Shown here one piece after another: positions 26,649-39,200 of a stretch of 64,000 nucleotides of DNA; position 1 is the first letter of the stretch; each line of letters starts with the position of its first letter. The notes beneath the pieces were generated by a model, which searched no databases, had not been told where the DNA came from, and saw only the letters and a list, made by a program, of their open reading frames with translations. The position numbers were made by a program, and so were the translations under genes. The stretch comes from Tanytarsus gracilentus (Eukaryota; Arthropoda; Insecta; Diptera; Chironomidae). The stretch is from the NCBI GenBank assembly GCA_038502055.1, contig JAXRKN010000026.1, positions 310,001 to 374,000 on the forward strand. Reading direction: 5' to 3'.

Positions 26649-29600
26649 GAGAAGTAATTAAAATTTTAGCTCTCTATAATATATTTCAATCAATCTCTCT
26701 AGTCAAATTATGTGTAGTTGCTTAATCTTTACTTGCAATTAAAAGCATCACAAGCTTGTGCTGTAAATAAACTTTTATCGCGTTAACTGTATGAAGATGC
26801 CAACTAATGGCGTTTAATTATATAAAATAATCAATTCACAATTCACAGCAATAAATGCATTCGTCTTATTAATGATCATTATACTAATCCTTGTTAAGAA
26901 TGTCTCGTTTCAATAAAAACCAACAATCCTTAAAAAAAATATCTGTTATTTTAATATGATGTGTCTGCCTACCGGAAAAAATAACAATGTGCAATAAAAA
27001 AAGTCCGTAAGGGTGAATCAACCCTCATTTATTTACCCCCTTAAAAGTTAATAGAAAATGCCAACAATATAAAATAATAGATATGTTACACAAGTGTTAG
27101 ATCAGATTTAACTGCCTTGTGTGTACATCCTTCGTGTATTTAAGAATTGCTGTCATTTAGTTTTCAATTAAAATTAAGAGTGGAATTTATTTAAGTGCTT
27201 AACTTTGCAAAAGAAAATTATTTTGTTTAAGATCTCCTTAATTTTATTTATTTCCTTAAAATAGTTTCCTAAATCTGAGATTTAAATTATTCGCAAATCT
27301 AAAACCATGGATTTAAATTTTAATCTTGTCTTAAATATTAAAGAGTAATGAATTTAATATTTTTAAAAATTATTATCATCCCTTGTAATTTTTTCAAAAA
27401 CCTTCCACTGCAATCTCAAATTAATTTTCAGAATTTCAGTCAAAACAAATTGCACAGCAAAAAACATTTCTTTAGGCAAAATTGCGTTAAGCTCTTCAAG
27501 GAGGATTAGCACAATTGTTATATAGATGTAAACAACTTAATCACTTGTAATCTACTTTCAATTTTAATTGAATTGTTGCTTCTTCTTTCTTCTACCTCCC
27601 CTCGACTTCTCTCCTCATTGTGCTCGTCTTTTTCATCATCGAGGCACTTCATTTTTCTAGGCGATAGATAGAGAGATTTGTGCTCGCATTTTCTAGGTCA
27701 TTAATAATTAATTTGCAAAGGCAAACAAGGAGAGAGGAGCAAACGCCGTTGATGAGTTTCAATAATTAAAGTAATTAAATGAGTAAATAACAACACAAAA
27801 ATGTTTGTTGATGTTTAAATAGAGTGGCGCATTATGAAAAATGGAGGTGAGCGTTCGGGTACATAATTACATAAAGGATTATCGGATAATTATGACGGGT
27901 TGCCATGACTCATCACACACACACACACATGCCAGCCGAATTAAAATTAAATCTGCTTATTGATTAAGCCATTTAATTAAATTAAAATGAATTTTATCGA
28001 TTTCAAATTGACATCGTGCGCGGTAATTTAGACTGTGTGTTTTCATAATTAACAATTATTATTCGTCGCTTGATAGATAATGACGATCAGTCACACATGT
28101 ATGTTTGTTCGAGGCACTCTATTAATTATTCATTTCTAAATGACACGAATTAATCGTCAAAACAATGCGGACACTTTGAAGTGGGATGGAAAGTTGAAAT
28201 TAAAAAAAATTTACGGTTTATTTTTAAAAAATTTGTACATATATATGCATATTATAAAATTTAATTTTTTAGCTGCCGTAAAATATTTTTCCGTCCCATT
28301 TCCGGACATTTAATATTACAGAGGCATTCGGCGGTGGGCGATGAAAGGAAATTACCTTGACACACCCACACTCCCCAGTTTATGCCTTTCAATTTAATTA
28401 AAAATAATAACTTTGATGCATTCTTTGTACATTTTGTGGTTGCTCACTCTTTAACTTGTTGAAAGTCATACACGCACACTCACCTTTATTTATTTTTGAG
28501 CGTATGCACTTCACTTTCGATGTCGTCAATTTCTAATCATGGTAATGTAATTTTTGAAATTTGAGAGAAATTAACTAACGAGCGGAGAAAATTGCCTTTT
28601 TGCCAAGCTCTAAATTCCTTTAAAGGAGGATTAAATTTTTTGTTGCTTGTTTTTCTCAAAATCAGCCATGAATTTTCTTCAAGTACCAATTAATGATGAA
28701 GATTGAAGTCGATGGATAATTTTTATGTCGACGAAAGAAAGGTAATTAAAATAAATTTACTCATTAATTAAGCAACCTGGAGTTGTAATAAATTGGAGCG
28801 TCAAAATTAAAACCATAGGAATTAAATTTTAATTTTTTTTTTCTCCTTTTTGTGCGCGACTTTCCAAGCGTTTGTAGAATTTTTTCATCCCTCAATGGAA
28901 TTGAAAAAGGAGGCGTGTCTTAAATATTTATGGTTAGTGTTCCAATAAGCACTGAAAGAGTGTATAATTAAATTCTAGCTGGAAATACGATGATTTGAAA
29001 ATGTGATTAATTTTTTATGTACATTTCGCTCTCACTTTGTGTAGATTTTCAAATTTTTGATTGCTTTTTCTTCTTTTGTTACAAATTTTGGGAAAGAGCG
29101 AAAAAATATGAATTTTATCATGATTTAATTATGCTCACGCCAGTAAGCTGAAAAATTGATTATTTCTGATTTTTTTTCTTGTGGTATGATGCGAAATTCA
29201 TTACATAATGCAATAAATTTTCTAATTTAAGACAGAAAGTTTTTTCTTCTATATTCCTCTCTCGTGGGACATGCTAGACATTGAACTTTAACTACCCGTA
29301 ATTTGTATTCAAATGATATTGTGAATTTCTTTGACATTTAACAGCCATGGTAGAGCTTCGGAGGATGGCAAAATGGAAAAAGTAAATTATTTTCATGTCA
29401 CAATGAGTGATTTTGAATTTTTTTCTCGTTTAATTTTACATTTTCTTTTTTATGTAAATTGACGTGCATGCATATAAATTTTATGTTGCTCTGCTTACAC
29501 TCGAGAGCTTATAAAAAGAAATTACAGAGTTACTTTTTAAAGCCTCTTGAAGGAGATTATATACGATGAGAAATTTTTAGGCGTGACGGTTAAAAATATT

Positions 29601-30656
29601 TTCAAATTTTCAGAATATCTCTTTAACTTGCCCAATAACTCTTTTTAATTTCCGCTCCATATACTCTAAGTCATTATCGACACGTTAATTTTTATTTAAG
29701 CAATCACACCGCATGATTAATGCGACTCGCACATGCAATTTTTAGATTTGTGTAAAAGTCAATCAAACTCATCAATACGTCCATATGTTCCATTTTTTTC
29801 AGCCACTTCATAAATTAATCATTGCCTTTTTTCCCGACCCTCGCTTCGCCTTTCATTTTGCTAACATTTCGCGTAGAGCGATTATAGGGGATTTTCATTC
29901 CATGTATAATATTCTCGTGCTCATTGGAATGTGAAAAGGGCACGCAAAACAAATTTATCTCTCGAGTTATTCAATTTGTTTCACAAACATTAAATCTGGA
30001 TTGTGTGTGCTTGATGATATCTCTTGGGACTGATTGTTACTTTTATGCGTATGGCATTCAGTGTATGCTCATTGAATATCTGTCGAAAAGGTACTGCCGA
30101 AAAAAATATTCACTTGTCGTCATCAGTTCCATACAGAAAGGGTATTCTGTCGGAATTAAATTTAATGTGTGTTAAACTGGGTCCATTTTAATGAATGTAA
30201 TTAAGAGCGCTCTTTTTTGAGTGAGTGTGAATGCATACGACGTTTTCTATAAAATATAAAAAGTGACGAAAAAAGTGGCAAGGTAAATAGCAATGAGTCA
30301 CACGTAATTAATTGACAGTCATTGGGATGTTTTCAATTAATTTGAATATTAAAGCGCAATTGAATAAATTTTCTTTAAAAAGTGGGCTCGAACATTTTCT
30401 AGTTTAATTTTATGAACTAAAATTATTTTCCAAAGTTTTGCAATAAATTTTTTCACATTAATTCATGATCATGTTTAGAATGTCATCATCACATCATGAC
30501 CCATCACTTTTTCTGTGTCTCTGTATTGACCTCAAATTTTAAACGAATTAACACATTCATAAAATAAATAAATTATTTGAAACCTTCCAAGTCAATGTCA
30601 TTATTAATTAATTGTCGATTTCGCGACGAGGTGCACAATTACATTTTAGCCGCATA
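26649..30656. other. 4 kb spacer downstream of fussel
   Basis: AT-rich DNA with the fussel 3' UTR at its left end (AATAAA near 26,766 and 26,910). It has a short CA run near 27,909-27,925 and several A/T-rich inverted stretches. No conserved reading frame, tRNA or transposon end was recognised. It may carry enhancers of fussel, but nothing in it proves that. Confidence 0.5.
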
Positions 30657-31895
30657 ATGGATCGGTTACCTGCGGAATTAGTCGCAAATATTTTCTCGTA
30701 TCTCGACGCGAAAGAATTTTTAAAGGCATCTGAAGTTTGTCGGAGATTTTTGGATGTGATTAACACGCGGCAATTTATGAGTAAAATAGTTTACAACTTA
30801 AAGGAATTCAGTGTCGTTCGAAGATATAAAAATGTGGCAATAAAAAATTTAAGCCACAATTCTGTTCAAAACTTTAATAAATCATGCTGTGAAAATCAAC
30901 TCGAATCAGTGACTGAACTAACTTTATCCGAGGGCGATTTAATTAATTGCAATTCTTTCGTATCGCATTTAAATAAATTTCAATATGTCGTTAAACTTCA
31001 AATTGAAGGAATTCGAATGAGTGAAAAGAGTGTAAGCGATAATGAAGTGAAAATGCCCAATTTGCAAGTCATAAAATTTTTCTACAATACAAATTCAATG
31101 TTATCGATGTTCACCAATGTAAGGAATCAATTAAAAGTTTTCAAGGTCTGCCTCGTTCCACATGTTGACATAGAAGCACGTGAAAAATGCTACGAAATTG
31201 TTTTGACAATTCTGAGCAATAATGCAGCCAGTCTAGACAAACTCAACCTATACGAAGTGAATTTTGATGACTCATTTCTCGAAAGGATGCCGACATCATT
31301 ATTAAGGCTAAAGTCATTTTCAATGTCGTTTTGCTACCAGTCCGTATATTACTCACCAACAACACCCTCTACGGGATTTAGAAAGTTCATCGAAACCCAA
31401 AAGTCACTTGAGAAATTTAAAATCAGGACTTTCGACCACATAAATCAGGAGAAATTTGCAATATTAGCCGAAAACGCAATAAATTTAAAATCATTAAATA
31501 TCATAATTTGCCCGCACTGCGAATGGAATGAAATTAATTTTTCAAACTTTAAAAAACTAAATGAACTTAAAATTGAATTCAAAAGATTTTGTGCAAGCGT
31601 TAATTCGACACTTGAAAATTTTATAGTTAATAAATTTCTAAATAGCAAATATCCTCAAATTAAACGTCTCTCTATGATTGGAAAGTTTATGTTAAGTGAT
31701 GAGATTATTTTAAGCGCAATTTGTTCCTTTCCAAATTTAGAATTTCTCGAAATTCAATATGCGACTGAGGTAAAGAGCAAACACGTTTATTTGCTGAAAG
31801 ACAAGTTAAAATTTCTCAAGAAAATCAATTTGAGTTTCTGTGAATTTCTAGATAATCGAAAAACTGTAATTTTACAAGGAATGGAAATTTTTTAA
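30657..31895 (+). CDS. F-box protein, intronless
   Basis: Single exon of 412 residues. The start is the ATG at 30657 (MDRLPAELVANIFSYL); the codons upstream are in frame but have no Met. Residues 1-45 form an F-box ('LPAELVANIFSYLDAKEFLKAS'-like, then 'VCRRFLDVIN'), which binds SKP1 in SCF ubiquitin ligases. The remainder has irregular leucine-rich periodicity ('LKSLNIIICP', 'LNELKIEF', 'FPNLEFLEIQYATEV', 'LKKINLSFCEF'), fitting an FBXL-like substrate arm. Substrate and orthologue unknown. An AATAAA follows at 32001. The lack of introns among spliced neighbours may mean a retrocopy or simply a young family member. Confidence 0.8.
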   Translation: MDRLPAELVANIFSYLDAKEFLKASEVCRRFLDVINTRQFMSKIVYNLKEFSVVRRYKNVAIKNLSHNSVQNFNKSCCENQLESVTELTLSEGDLINCNSFVSHLNKFQYVVKLQIEGIRMSEKSVSDNEVKMPNLQVIKFFYNTNSMLSMFTNVRNQLKVFKVCLVPHVDIEAREKCYEIVLTILSNNAASLDKLNLYEVNFDDSFLERMPTSLLRLKSFSMSFCYQSVYYSPTTPSTGFRKFIETQKSLEKFKIRTFDHINQEKFAILAENAINLKSLNIIICPHCEWNEINFSNFKKLNELKIEFKRFCASVNSTLENFIVNKFLNSKYPQIKRLSMIGKFMLSDEIILSAICSFPNLEFLEIQYATEVKSKHVYLLKDKLKFLKKINLSFCEFLDNRKTVILQGMEIF

Positions 31896-32262
31896 TCTGT
31901 AATCGATTTAAAATAATTCTAGATTTTTTTAATCCTAGATTTAAATTTTAAATCCATTGAGAACATTATAGAATCTTCTCAAATTTAAATGTGTCAATTA
32001 AATAAAATTCATGTGAAAATAAAGTCACTAAGCAAATGCACAAATGACCTTTTTTGTCAATGGAAGGGATTTTTTCACTTAAAATCATTACCGCAATTTT
32101 CAGGTATGCATTTTTTGCACTAAATGCTCTTTTTACCGTAATTTTCTATAGAAACTTCGATTCCCTATGGTCGATAAGGGTAGCATGTGTGCAGCAAAAG
32201 TATAAAAGGAGGTCGGGAAGGTATTAGTAAGTTATTTGTTGGTTGACATTGAAGAGTGAAGG
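31896..32262. other. Spacer with F-box 3' end and TATA promoter of the secreted-protein gene
   Basis: Contains AATAAA at 32001-32006 for the F-box gene and TATAAAA at 32201-32207 for the next gene. Confidence 0.55.
32201..32207 (+). promoter_or_regulatory. TATA box of the secreted-protein gene
   Basis: TATAAAA, 56 bases before the ATG at 32263, leaving room for a start site near 32,231 and a leader of about 30 bases. TATA promoters with short leaders are common in strongly or tissue-specifically expressed insect genes. Confidence 0.6.
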
Positions 32263-34039
32263 ATGAAGTTGATTTTAGCGTTAAACATTTTTTTAGTCTT
32301 CCTCGTGACATTTTCAAATTGTGCAAGTTTAAATAGAAGAAAAAGATTTTTGACTTCAATTTGGTCATCAGCGAAACCTAAAAGTGCTAACAATGAAGTC
32401 GTTTATTTGCATTTACCACCGGAATATATTGAAGCGATGCATCATGAGCTGCAAAGTCGATCGGATGCGTCTCAAAATGAAGCCATGGATATAAAACCTC
32501 AACAAGTTCGATTTATGAAGCCAACAAAAATGATGGCAATTTTAAAGCCTGATGGACAGTCACAAAATCCAAAAATTATCATGAAACCAATTTTGCCAAG
32601 ACCTGAAGTTAAAATTCACGAACTTGCATTGCCAGAAATTCATACCACTCACAGATTCGTCACACCAACTCCTCTCCCTGCAAAAAGAGTAACAGAAAAA
32701 TCAGAAGTGCCACTTTATAATGAGCATCAATCACTTCCAATCAAAAGAGTTTCGGATAATTCAGTCGTCAGTTTACCCTCGATTAGAAATGCTGACATTT
32801 CGGAATTTTATTACACTCAAGAATTTAACAATCTTCTTAAAGAATTTAGATTAAAAGTTGATATTAAGAGTCTTCCCGAAATCCAAGACGTGCTTACAAT
32901 TTTAGGCACTGAAGATGCGGAAGAAACTCTACGAGCAATTCGAGAGGTGGCGGAGACACCCGAAGGAATGGAACTAATTACGAGTTATCTTAAGGGAAAT
33001 GATCGAGCGGAAGATGAATTTTATAATATTTACGATGACATTGGTGCTGGCGAGATTCGAGTGGGCAATGACGATTTTAATCAAAACTACATCCAACCGT
33101 ACACGAATGAAATTCTACAAAGTGACGATGCATCTCAATACAATTACTCGCCAGTTGAAGATCCAATTAATGCCACGCCTGCATCTCTTTCGTGGTGGCA
33201 GAAACCTTTGAGCTGGTTTGGATTTTATGATGATGTTAAAACAGTAAAAACCGAAAAAATTAAAAGCGATGCTGAAATTATAGCAAAAGTCGTTCATGAT
33301 CCTGATGGATTTGGTGGACTTTCATACACCACTAAATTTCTCAATCCAATGGGTCATCGTAAAGAACATGAAATTGATCCGCCATTCAAAATCTCTGGAA
33401 ATGAAGAAAGTCGCTTGATATCATCAGAGCCATTTGAATCACCAAGCACGTTGCCCACAATTCAAATGAGTGAAGGAGATTTTGAGAGAATGGTAAAGGA
33501 ACTTCGGTTGTCTCCAATTAATCCTCAAACTACAACCCAAAAACCTCAAATTACCACAATTCAACAGACTTCAAGTGTCGATGAAACAACCACTAAAGAA
33601 AATGAAAATTTTGAAACAATTCCTGCCCTAAATGATAAAGAGACATTATTAAGTGATAAAATTGTGTCACAATCATTTGAACTTCCAATAAATGTCGCTG
33701 AGACATTCGACATTGACATTCCCGATCCTCAAATACCTCAAAAAGTTAACACAGCCACTGAGCAGCTTGAAACGACAAGAAGAAGTTTTGAGGCACTGTC
33801 CGGACCTGTAAGGCTTTCACCGATTGAATCGAGGACCGGAAAAGTTTTTCGTGTCGATCCAGAAGAAGTTCTTAAAGAATCAAAATCAATAGCTGCAGAT
33901 TTTGAAGGTAAATTTTTTGAAATAAATTAGTTGCAATAATTTTAAAATAAAAATTACAGATGATAAAGAAATCGTCGCAGTCGTTTCCGATCTCACCGAA
34001 CAATCAATGAAGCAACAGAATGAGGAGGAACAAGATTAA
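32263..34039 (+). CDS. Secreted protein of unknown function
   Basis: Two exons (32263-33907, 33960-34039) give 574 residues. I do not recognise the family. Visible: a signal peptide ('LILALNIFLVFLVTFSNCAS', cleavage likely near residue 21) followed at once by a dibasic proprotein site 'NRRKR'. After that comes a Pro/Glu-rich segment with 'PPEYIEAM', a helical acidic segment ('LPEIQDVLTILGTEDAEETL', 'EGMELITSYLKG'), a Tyr/Asn/Asp-rich stretch, a Trp-rich patch ('SWWQKPLSWFGFYDD'), and a Thr/Gln-rich tail ('TTTQKPQITTIQQT'). No transmembrane segment after the signal and few cysteines. With its TATA promoter it looks like an extracellular or cuticle/matrix protein, but that is a guess. It lies 370 bases after the F-box gene on the same strand. 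Confidence 0.75.
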
Positions 34040-36293
34040 TTTCTTAAAATCATCTTTATTCTTTAAATTTCTGTTAATATGTTACAATAATTTTTATTTA
34101 TAATTTCAATAGTTTTACATTTCTCAACAGGAAGATGAAAAATAATGGAAATTAAATTAATTATGTAAAATATTATTTAAGCAAGAAAAAAATTAAGACA
34201 ATTTCGATTCACAACCTGATAGCAAACAGCAATTTGACAAAAAGTGTGAATGTCAGTTGGGCTTACAATAGCCTCACGATGTATAGTTTATGGAAATTTA
34301 TGTTGGGGTCTTTAATGATGGAAAAAAGTTAAAATTTTAACTGAATAGGTGATTAGCACGTTACTTAATAAACCCCAACATTTTATGGATTTTTTTCAGT
34401 AATGGAATTGGATTTAAATTATTTTATATTCCGGTTATTCTTAAAATTATAAAATTGTAAGTTTCTATTTCTTTTTTTTCGAGGAAGCTATTAATTTTCT
34501 TATAATGGTACAACGTTACTAATAATAATCGTTTAAGTTTCTATTTAATTGTTATGTACTGGATTTCTTTTTCAGGCATAAAATATATTTTAGATAGAGA
34601 GAGAGAGAGATAATAAAATATTGAGTTTAAGATATTAAGGAATAATTTATTGAAAAGACTTTTTTCCGTTTCGAGATTTTTAATTTAGTGGTTTTTTTGC
34701 TTAGGTGTTAGAGAGAGGCATCAAAGTTTATTTTCTAAAATCTCTATCATGCACATCTAGCATATTTTTCTATATTTTTTTTGTATGATTTGCATAAAAT
34801 CTCATTGAAACTAAAAAGTTTTTTTCAATCACAATTGCAACTTTTTTTCCCTGCACGACAAAAAATCTTTTCATGTTTTTTACTTTTTTTTTCGTAGACG
34901 AATTTCGAGAATCTTATTTTCTCGTTTTAATAAACTATATTTTTTTGTAATGTTTGCAATATTTTTTTGAGTAAATTTCTCTGTAGCTCTTAGACTATAT
35001 GCAATGATTAATGCTGCTGCCTTGTTATGTAATTTTTTCAGATGTTTTTTCTTGAACACACAATAAAACGAAATTTATTGGCAAGAAAAATATCTCTTAA
35101 CTTCCTACAAATGTTAATTTATGCTATTTAAGATACATTTCAATTTAATTTTATATTTAAGTAAATAATTTCATCTTTAACAATATCAATTAAAGAAAAA
35201 TTTCAAACCGAAATCATTTAAAAGAATTTTTTGTGGTAATTTTTTTTTGTTAACAGCATTGTGCATCTTTTATAATTCCTTAGCGCGCGCGATCACAAAT
35301 AACATCGATTGTGGTGATTTTTTTCTTGTTTGCCAACTTGATATAAGTTTATAAAGGAAAACGCATAAAACATTGGTCAACATTTAATTCATTGATTTAG
35401 AATCTCAAGAGTCATGATGCATGTTTAAATTGATTTTTATGATTTAATCTTTTTGTTTTATCCTAGTACACCTTTAAAATACAGCAACATCAAATGTTCA
35501 CTTTAATGAGTTTTTTAGCGATTTAGCATGTATCCACTTTAATTTTAAATTATTTACATCTCTTAATTTTTTTTGTCAAACATTTAGAAGAAAAAATTTG
35601 GACATTTTAAATAGGATAATTGTTATATTAAATATTTATAGGATGGAGATAGAATGTAAAGGTAAAAATCGAACAATATTATTTTGTTTTGCATTAAAAT
35701 GTACTCTATCATTGTTAAAGTTTGAATATCACATTTTGATATATCTTTTATATGCGCAATTTGAAGGTTAATTATGGTGATGTGGACGATGGCAGGCGAA
35801 TATGAAGATTTATTGTTATATAACATTTTAAAATTTTTGCAATTATAATGAAAGCTAAAATTAGGTAGTACAACTTTTCGTTTCAAAGGAACATAAATTA
35901 TTTAGGTCCTACAAAAAAGGGAGTCTTGCATAGAATGTGATAAAAAATTATGATAAATAATGTAACAGAGCCACAAAACAGAGAAAAACTTTTGTCACAA
36001 AGTACTTTTGGCAAGGAAATTAAGAGAGTTTGGAGAGTGGCCAATAATTTTTCATACATAGTGTGCATTGGCCAATTCTTCCTTAAGTTTTTGCTTAAAA
36101 TTAATATTAAAACAATGTTAAAAATATTCAAAAATTACATGATTAAAATCGTGCATGAAGGAGAGAGAGCGATAAGTGGAAAAGTGTGAATTAGAGAGAG
36201 ATAAAGGGAAAAAGTAACGAACTATCTGTTGCTCTTTAAGTAACTCTCAAGCTTGTGTGTTGAGTGAGTTCTCAATCAATTACTCGCCATAAT
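34040..36293. other. 2.25 kb spacer, 3' flank of CaMKI
   Basis: Convergent 3' flanks of the secreted-protein gene (plus) and CaMKI (minus). T-rich and A-rich runs and a short GA run near 34,597-34,612. Probably long CaMKI 3' UTR sequence. No supportable gene. Confidence 0.5.
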
Positions 36294-39200
36294 TTAAGAC
36301 TGCTGTTTCTCGGGTTCATTGCGTGATATCGTGTTATTTCGACTCGATCCGCCACTATTTAAAGCCATTCGTTGCATTTGCCTGATAACTGTTGCTGCAT
36401 GATATGCTTGCTAAAAAAAAGAAAACGCATTAAAAAATTTATTCTAGCAGTCATGAGAATAATTAAAAAAGTAAATTATTACCTTCCATCGTGACTTGGC
36501 AAAGTTCTTCTTGAGTTGCTCGGATACAGTTCCGTGAATGTTCTTGCTGCTAGCCGCATTGCCAGATATCCTTTGTTAATGAGGCCAAATAATGAATGTT
36601 TAATGACAATCTTAAAATTCTCTAATCTTACCAAGGATGAGCCAGTGCGAGTTTGCACGTGTAACGTTTATCGACATCCACACACATAAGGTGACGAATG
36701 AAGTCTTTCGCCGAGTCGCTTATTTCATCCCAATATGGTGAATCGAACTCAAACTCGCCTGTGTTAATGATAAGTGAATAAATAAACAAATCGTCGTGTG
36801 TCATTGATCAATTAATGCGCAGTGGAGTTTTCATTAATAACATTAAGCTCAGCATGTTTGTTTATTGAAATATAATTAGATTTACGACAGGAAAATGAAA
36901 ACTAGAGCGATTAACACTCAACCACTCACTATATAGTATTTACCTTTCAATATTTGTGCAAACAAATTCGCATCGTTTTCATCATAAAACGGAGGATAGC
37001 CGCATAAAAGTATATAGGATATAACGCCTATTGACCAAACATCAACAGCTTTGCCGTACGGCTTTTGTGCGAGCACTTCTGGTGCGACGTAGCCTATAAT
37101 AATGATGAATGAAAATTTTTCGCTATGAGTGTGTGTGCGTGCTTAGAAGAGGAAATAATTTTCAATTAACCTGGAGTTCCGCATGCCGTCGCCATTATGC
37201 CTGAATCTTCCATTTTTGATAAGCCAAAGTCACTAATCATTATTTTGCTCTCTTCATCGGTGTTGTAGTACAGAAGATTTTCCGGCTAGAATAAATGAAT
37301 GAATGATTAGTAGTCATGGCACGTTTGTCAGTGACTATGCAGTTATCATTATTTACTTTAAGGTCTCTATGTACAACGCCTTGATCATGCATGTACATGA
37401 CAGCTTCAAGAACTTGACGTATCAGCCCCGATGCATCCTTCTCGGTGTACGAGCCTTTCTCAACGATTCTATCGAATAATTCACCACCCGTAACACTATT
37501 TATCATATGCCACGGCGAATAGAAAAAAAAGAAAGAGGAGAAAAGCATGAGCGACGGAGTCATTAAATGAAAGGAGGTCAAGGTTTATGCACTTACAGTT
37601 CCATAACTAAATAAACTTTCGTTTTATCCTCATACGTCTCCAGCAATTGAACTATGTTTGGATGTGTTAACCTGAGGCACGGTTTGTGTCCAATATTCAT
37701 ATATTAAGGGCAATGTTTGTTATGTGTCGATGAAGAAGATTGTCGAATGGAATATGAGAGTAAATATGAAATGCACACAAAATAAAAAAGAAAAAAAGTT
37801 GCAATGTTGTCTTAATCAAGAGTGTAAATTGCTTTTAAGAATTAATAAAGAGGATATTCAACTATAAGACAATCTGCGTCTTGAATGAATGGAAAAATAA
37901 ATAATTGAAGGATGTGTTTAAGAGAGCTTTTAAGCTTCCGCTCTTTTGCTGCGCGACAATTACAAATTCATTTTCAATTTTCTCCTTTCTTTTCGTCACA
38001 TAAAACAAAGCTAAAATTGTTTGACGTTGATGAAAAAAATAATCAAATTATCGTTGCATCCGGTGTGAGAAAATAAGGAAATTCATGTCGGAGAAAGTAT
38101 GATGACTTAACTGAATTCGTTTTTCCCTTCCGATAAAAAAAAATGACATTGTTGCTGGTTATTTTCTTCGTCTTCATCTTCCTCATGAAATTCTGTTGCG
38201 GTTGCATTAAACTTTGCAAACTCAATGATACGTGATTACTCAATGATTAAGTAAACTTTCTTCATCATCAGTAAGTTCTATATTTGTGTAACTTGTAAAA
38301 TGCCACAAGCGTAAATATTTGACAGGCGTGAATTATTACTTTTCTATGTGATGATAGTTCGTGCTAAGATACTTTTTTTTGCACAAATTGTACAATAAAT
38401 TTGAATATTCTAAGGTATGTCTCAATATAATTTATGTATATCTCTCAAACTTAGTTTTCTTATATCACATGAAGAAGCACAAAAAATATTAATTCATACA
38501 TAAACAAATTAGTATAATTAAAACAGTCCCAAAAATAATTAAAAAATTAGGAAAGGAAAAATTATCGTTCAAATCATAACATAAACTCACCACGGTTTTC
38601 GGTCTGGATCGTTTTCATTACCAGGCATAGCCGAGAACCTGTTCGTAGAAGATAGATATAGATAGTCATAAAAATAAGGAAACCAAAGCTTTTAATACGA
38701 AAAATTCAATTAAATCTCACTAATTAGTTCACTTCGTGTTAATTAAAAATTATAATCAAAAAATGTGCATTTAAAAAATATTTTATAATCAAAAGTGTTG
38801 TGGTCAGGCATATAGAGAGCAAAAGAAGGACTAAAATATGAGATCAAAAAGTGATAAAATTCGGAATATTATGTGCGGAGCTTTTGCTCTCTATATAAAA
38901 TCCTTAAAAACTGCTTAATCTCACGTTTCATTAAATTTTTTAAAAAATTAGGATAAGAGCAAATTAATAAGAAGGAGGAGCTAGGTTCAATTAAAAAGAT
39001 AATTGTGAAAATTAAATCAAAAAATTTCATGCACGACATTCAAATAAAAAACTTTTTCATTGTTATACATTTCTAAAATAAACTCTTGCATGATTTGAAG
39101 CTAGATTTTTTATATATATTTTGCATGAGCAACGGAGTAGTGATTTTGTTAGGAATTGTTTAAGGACTCAGAGTAAAAGACATAGAGTAGAAAGAGCTTT

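Noticed and set aside
29924..30175. Short plus-strand frame in the spacer before the F-box gene
   Set aside because: It starts without an ATG, has no domain, and its composition matches the surrounding noncoding DNA.
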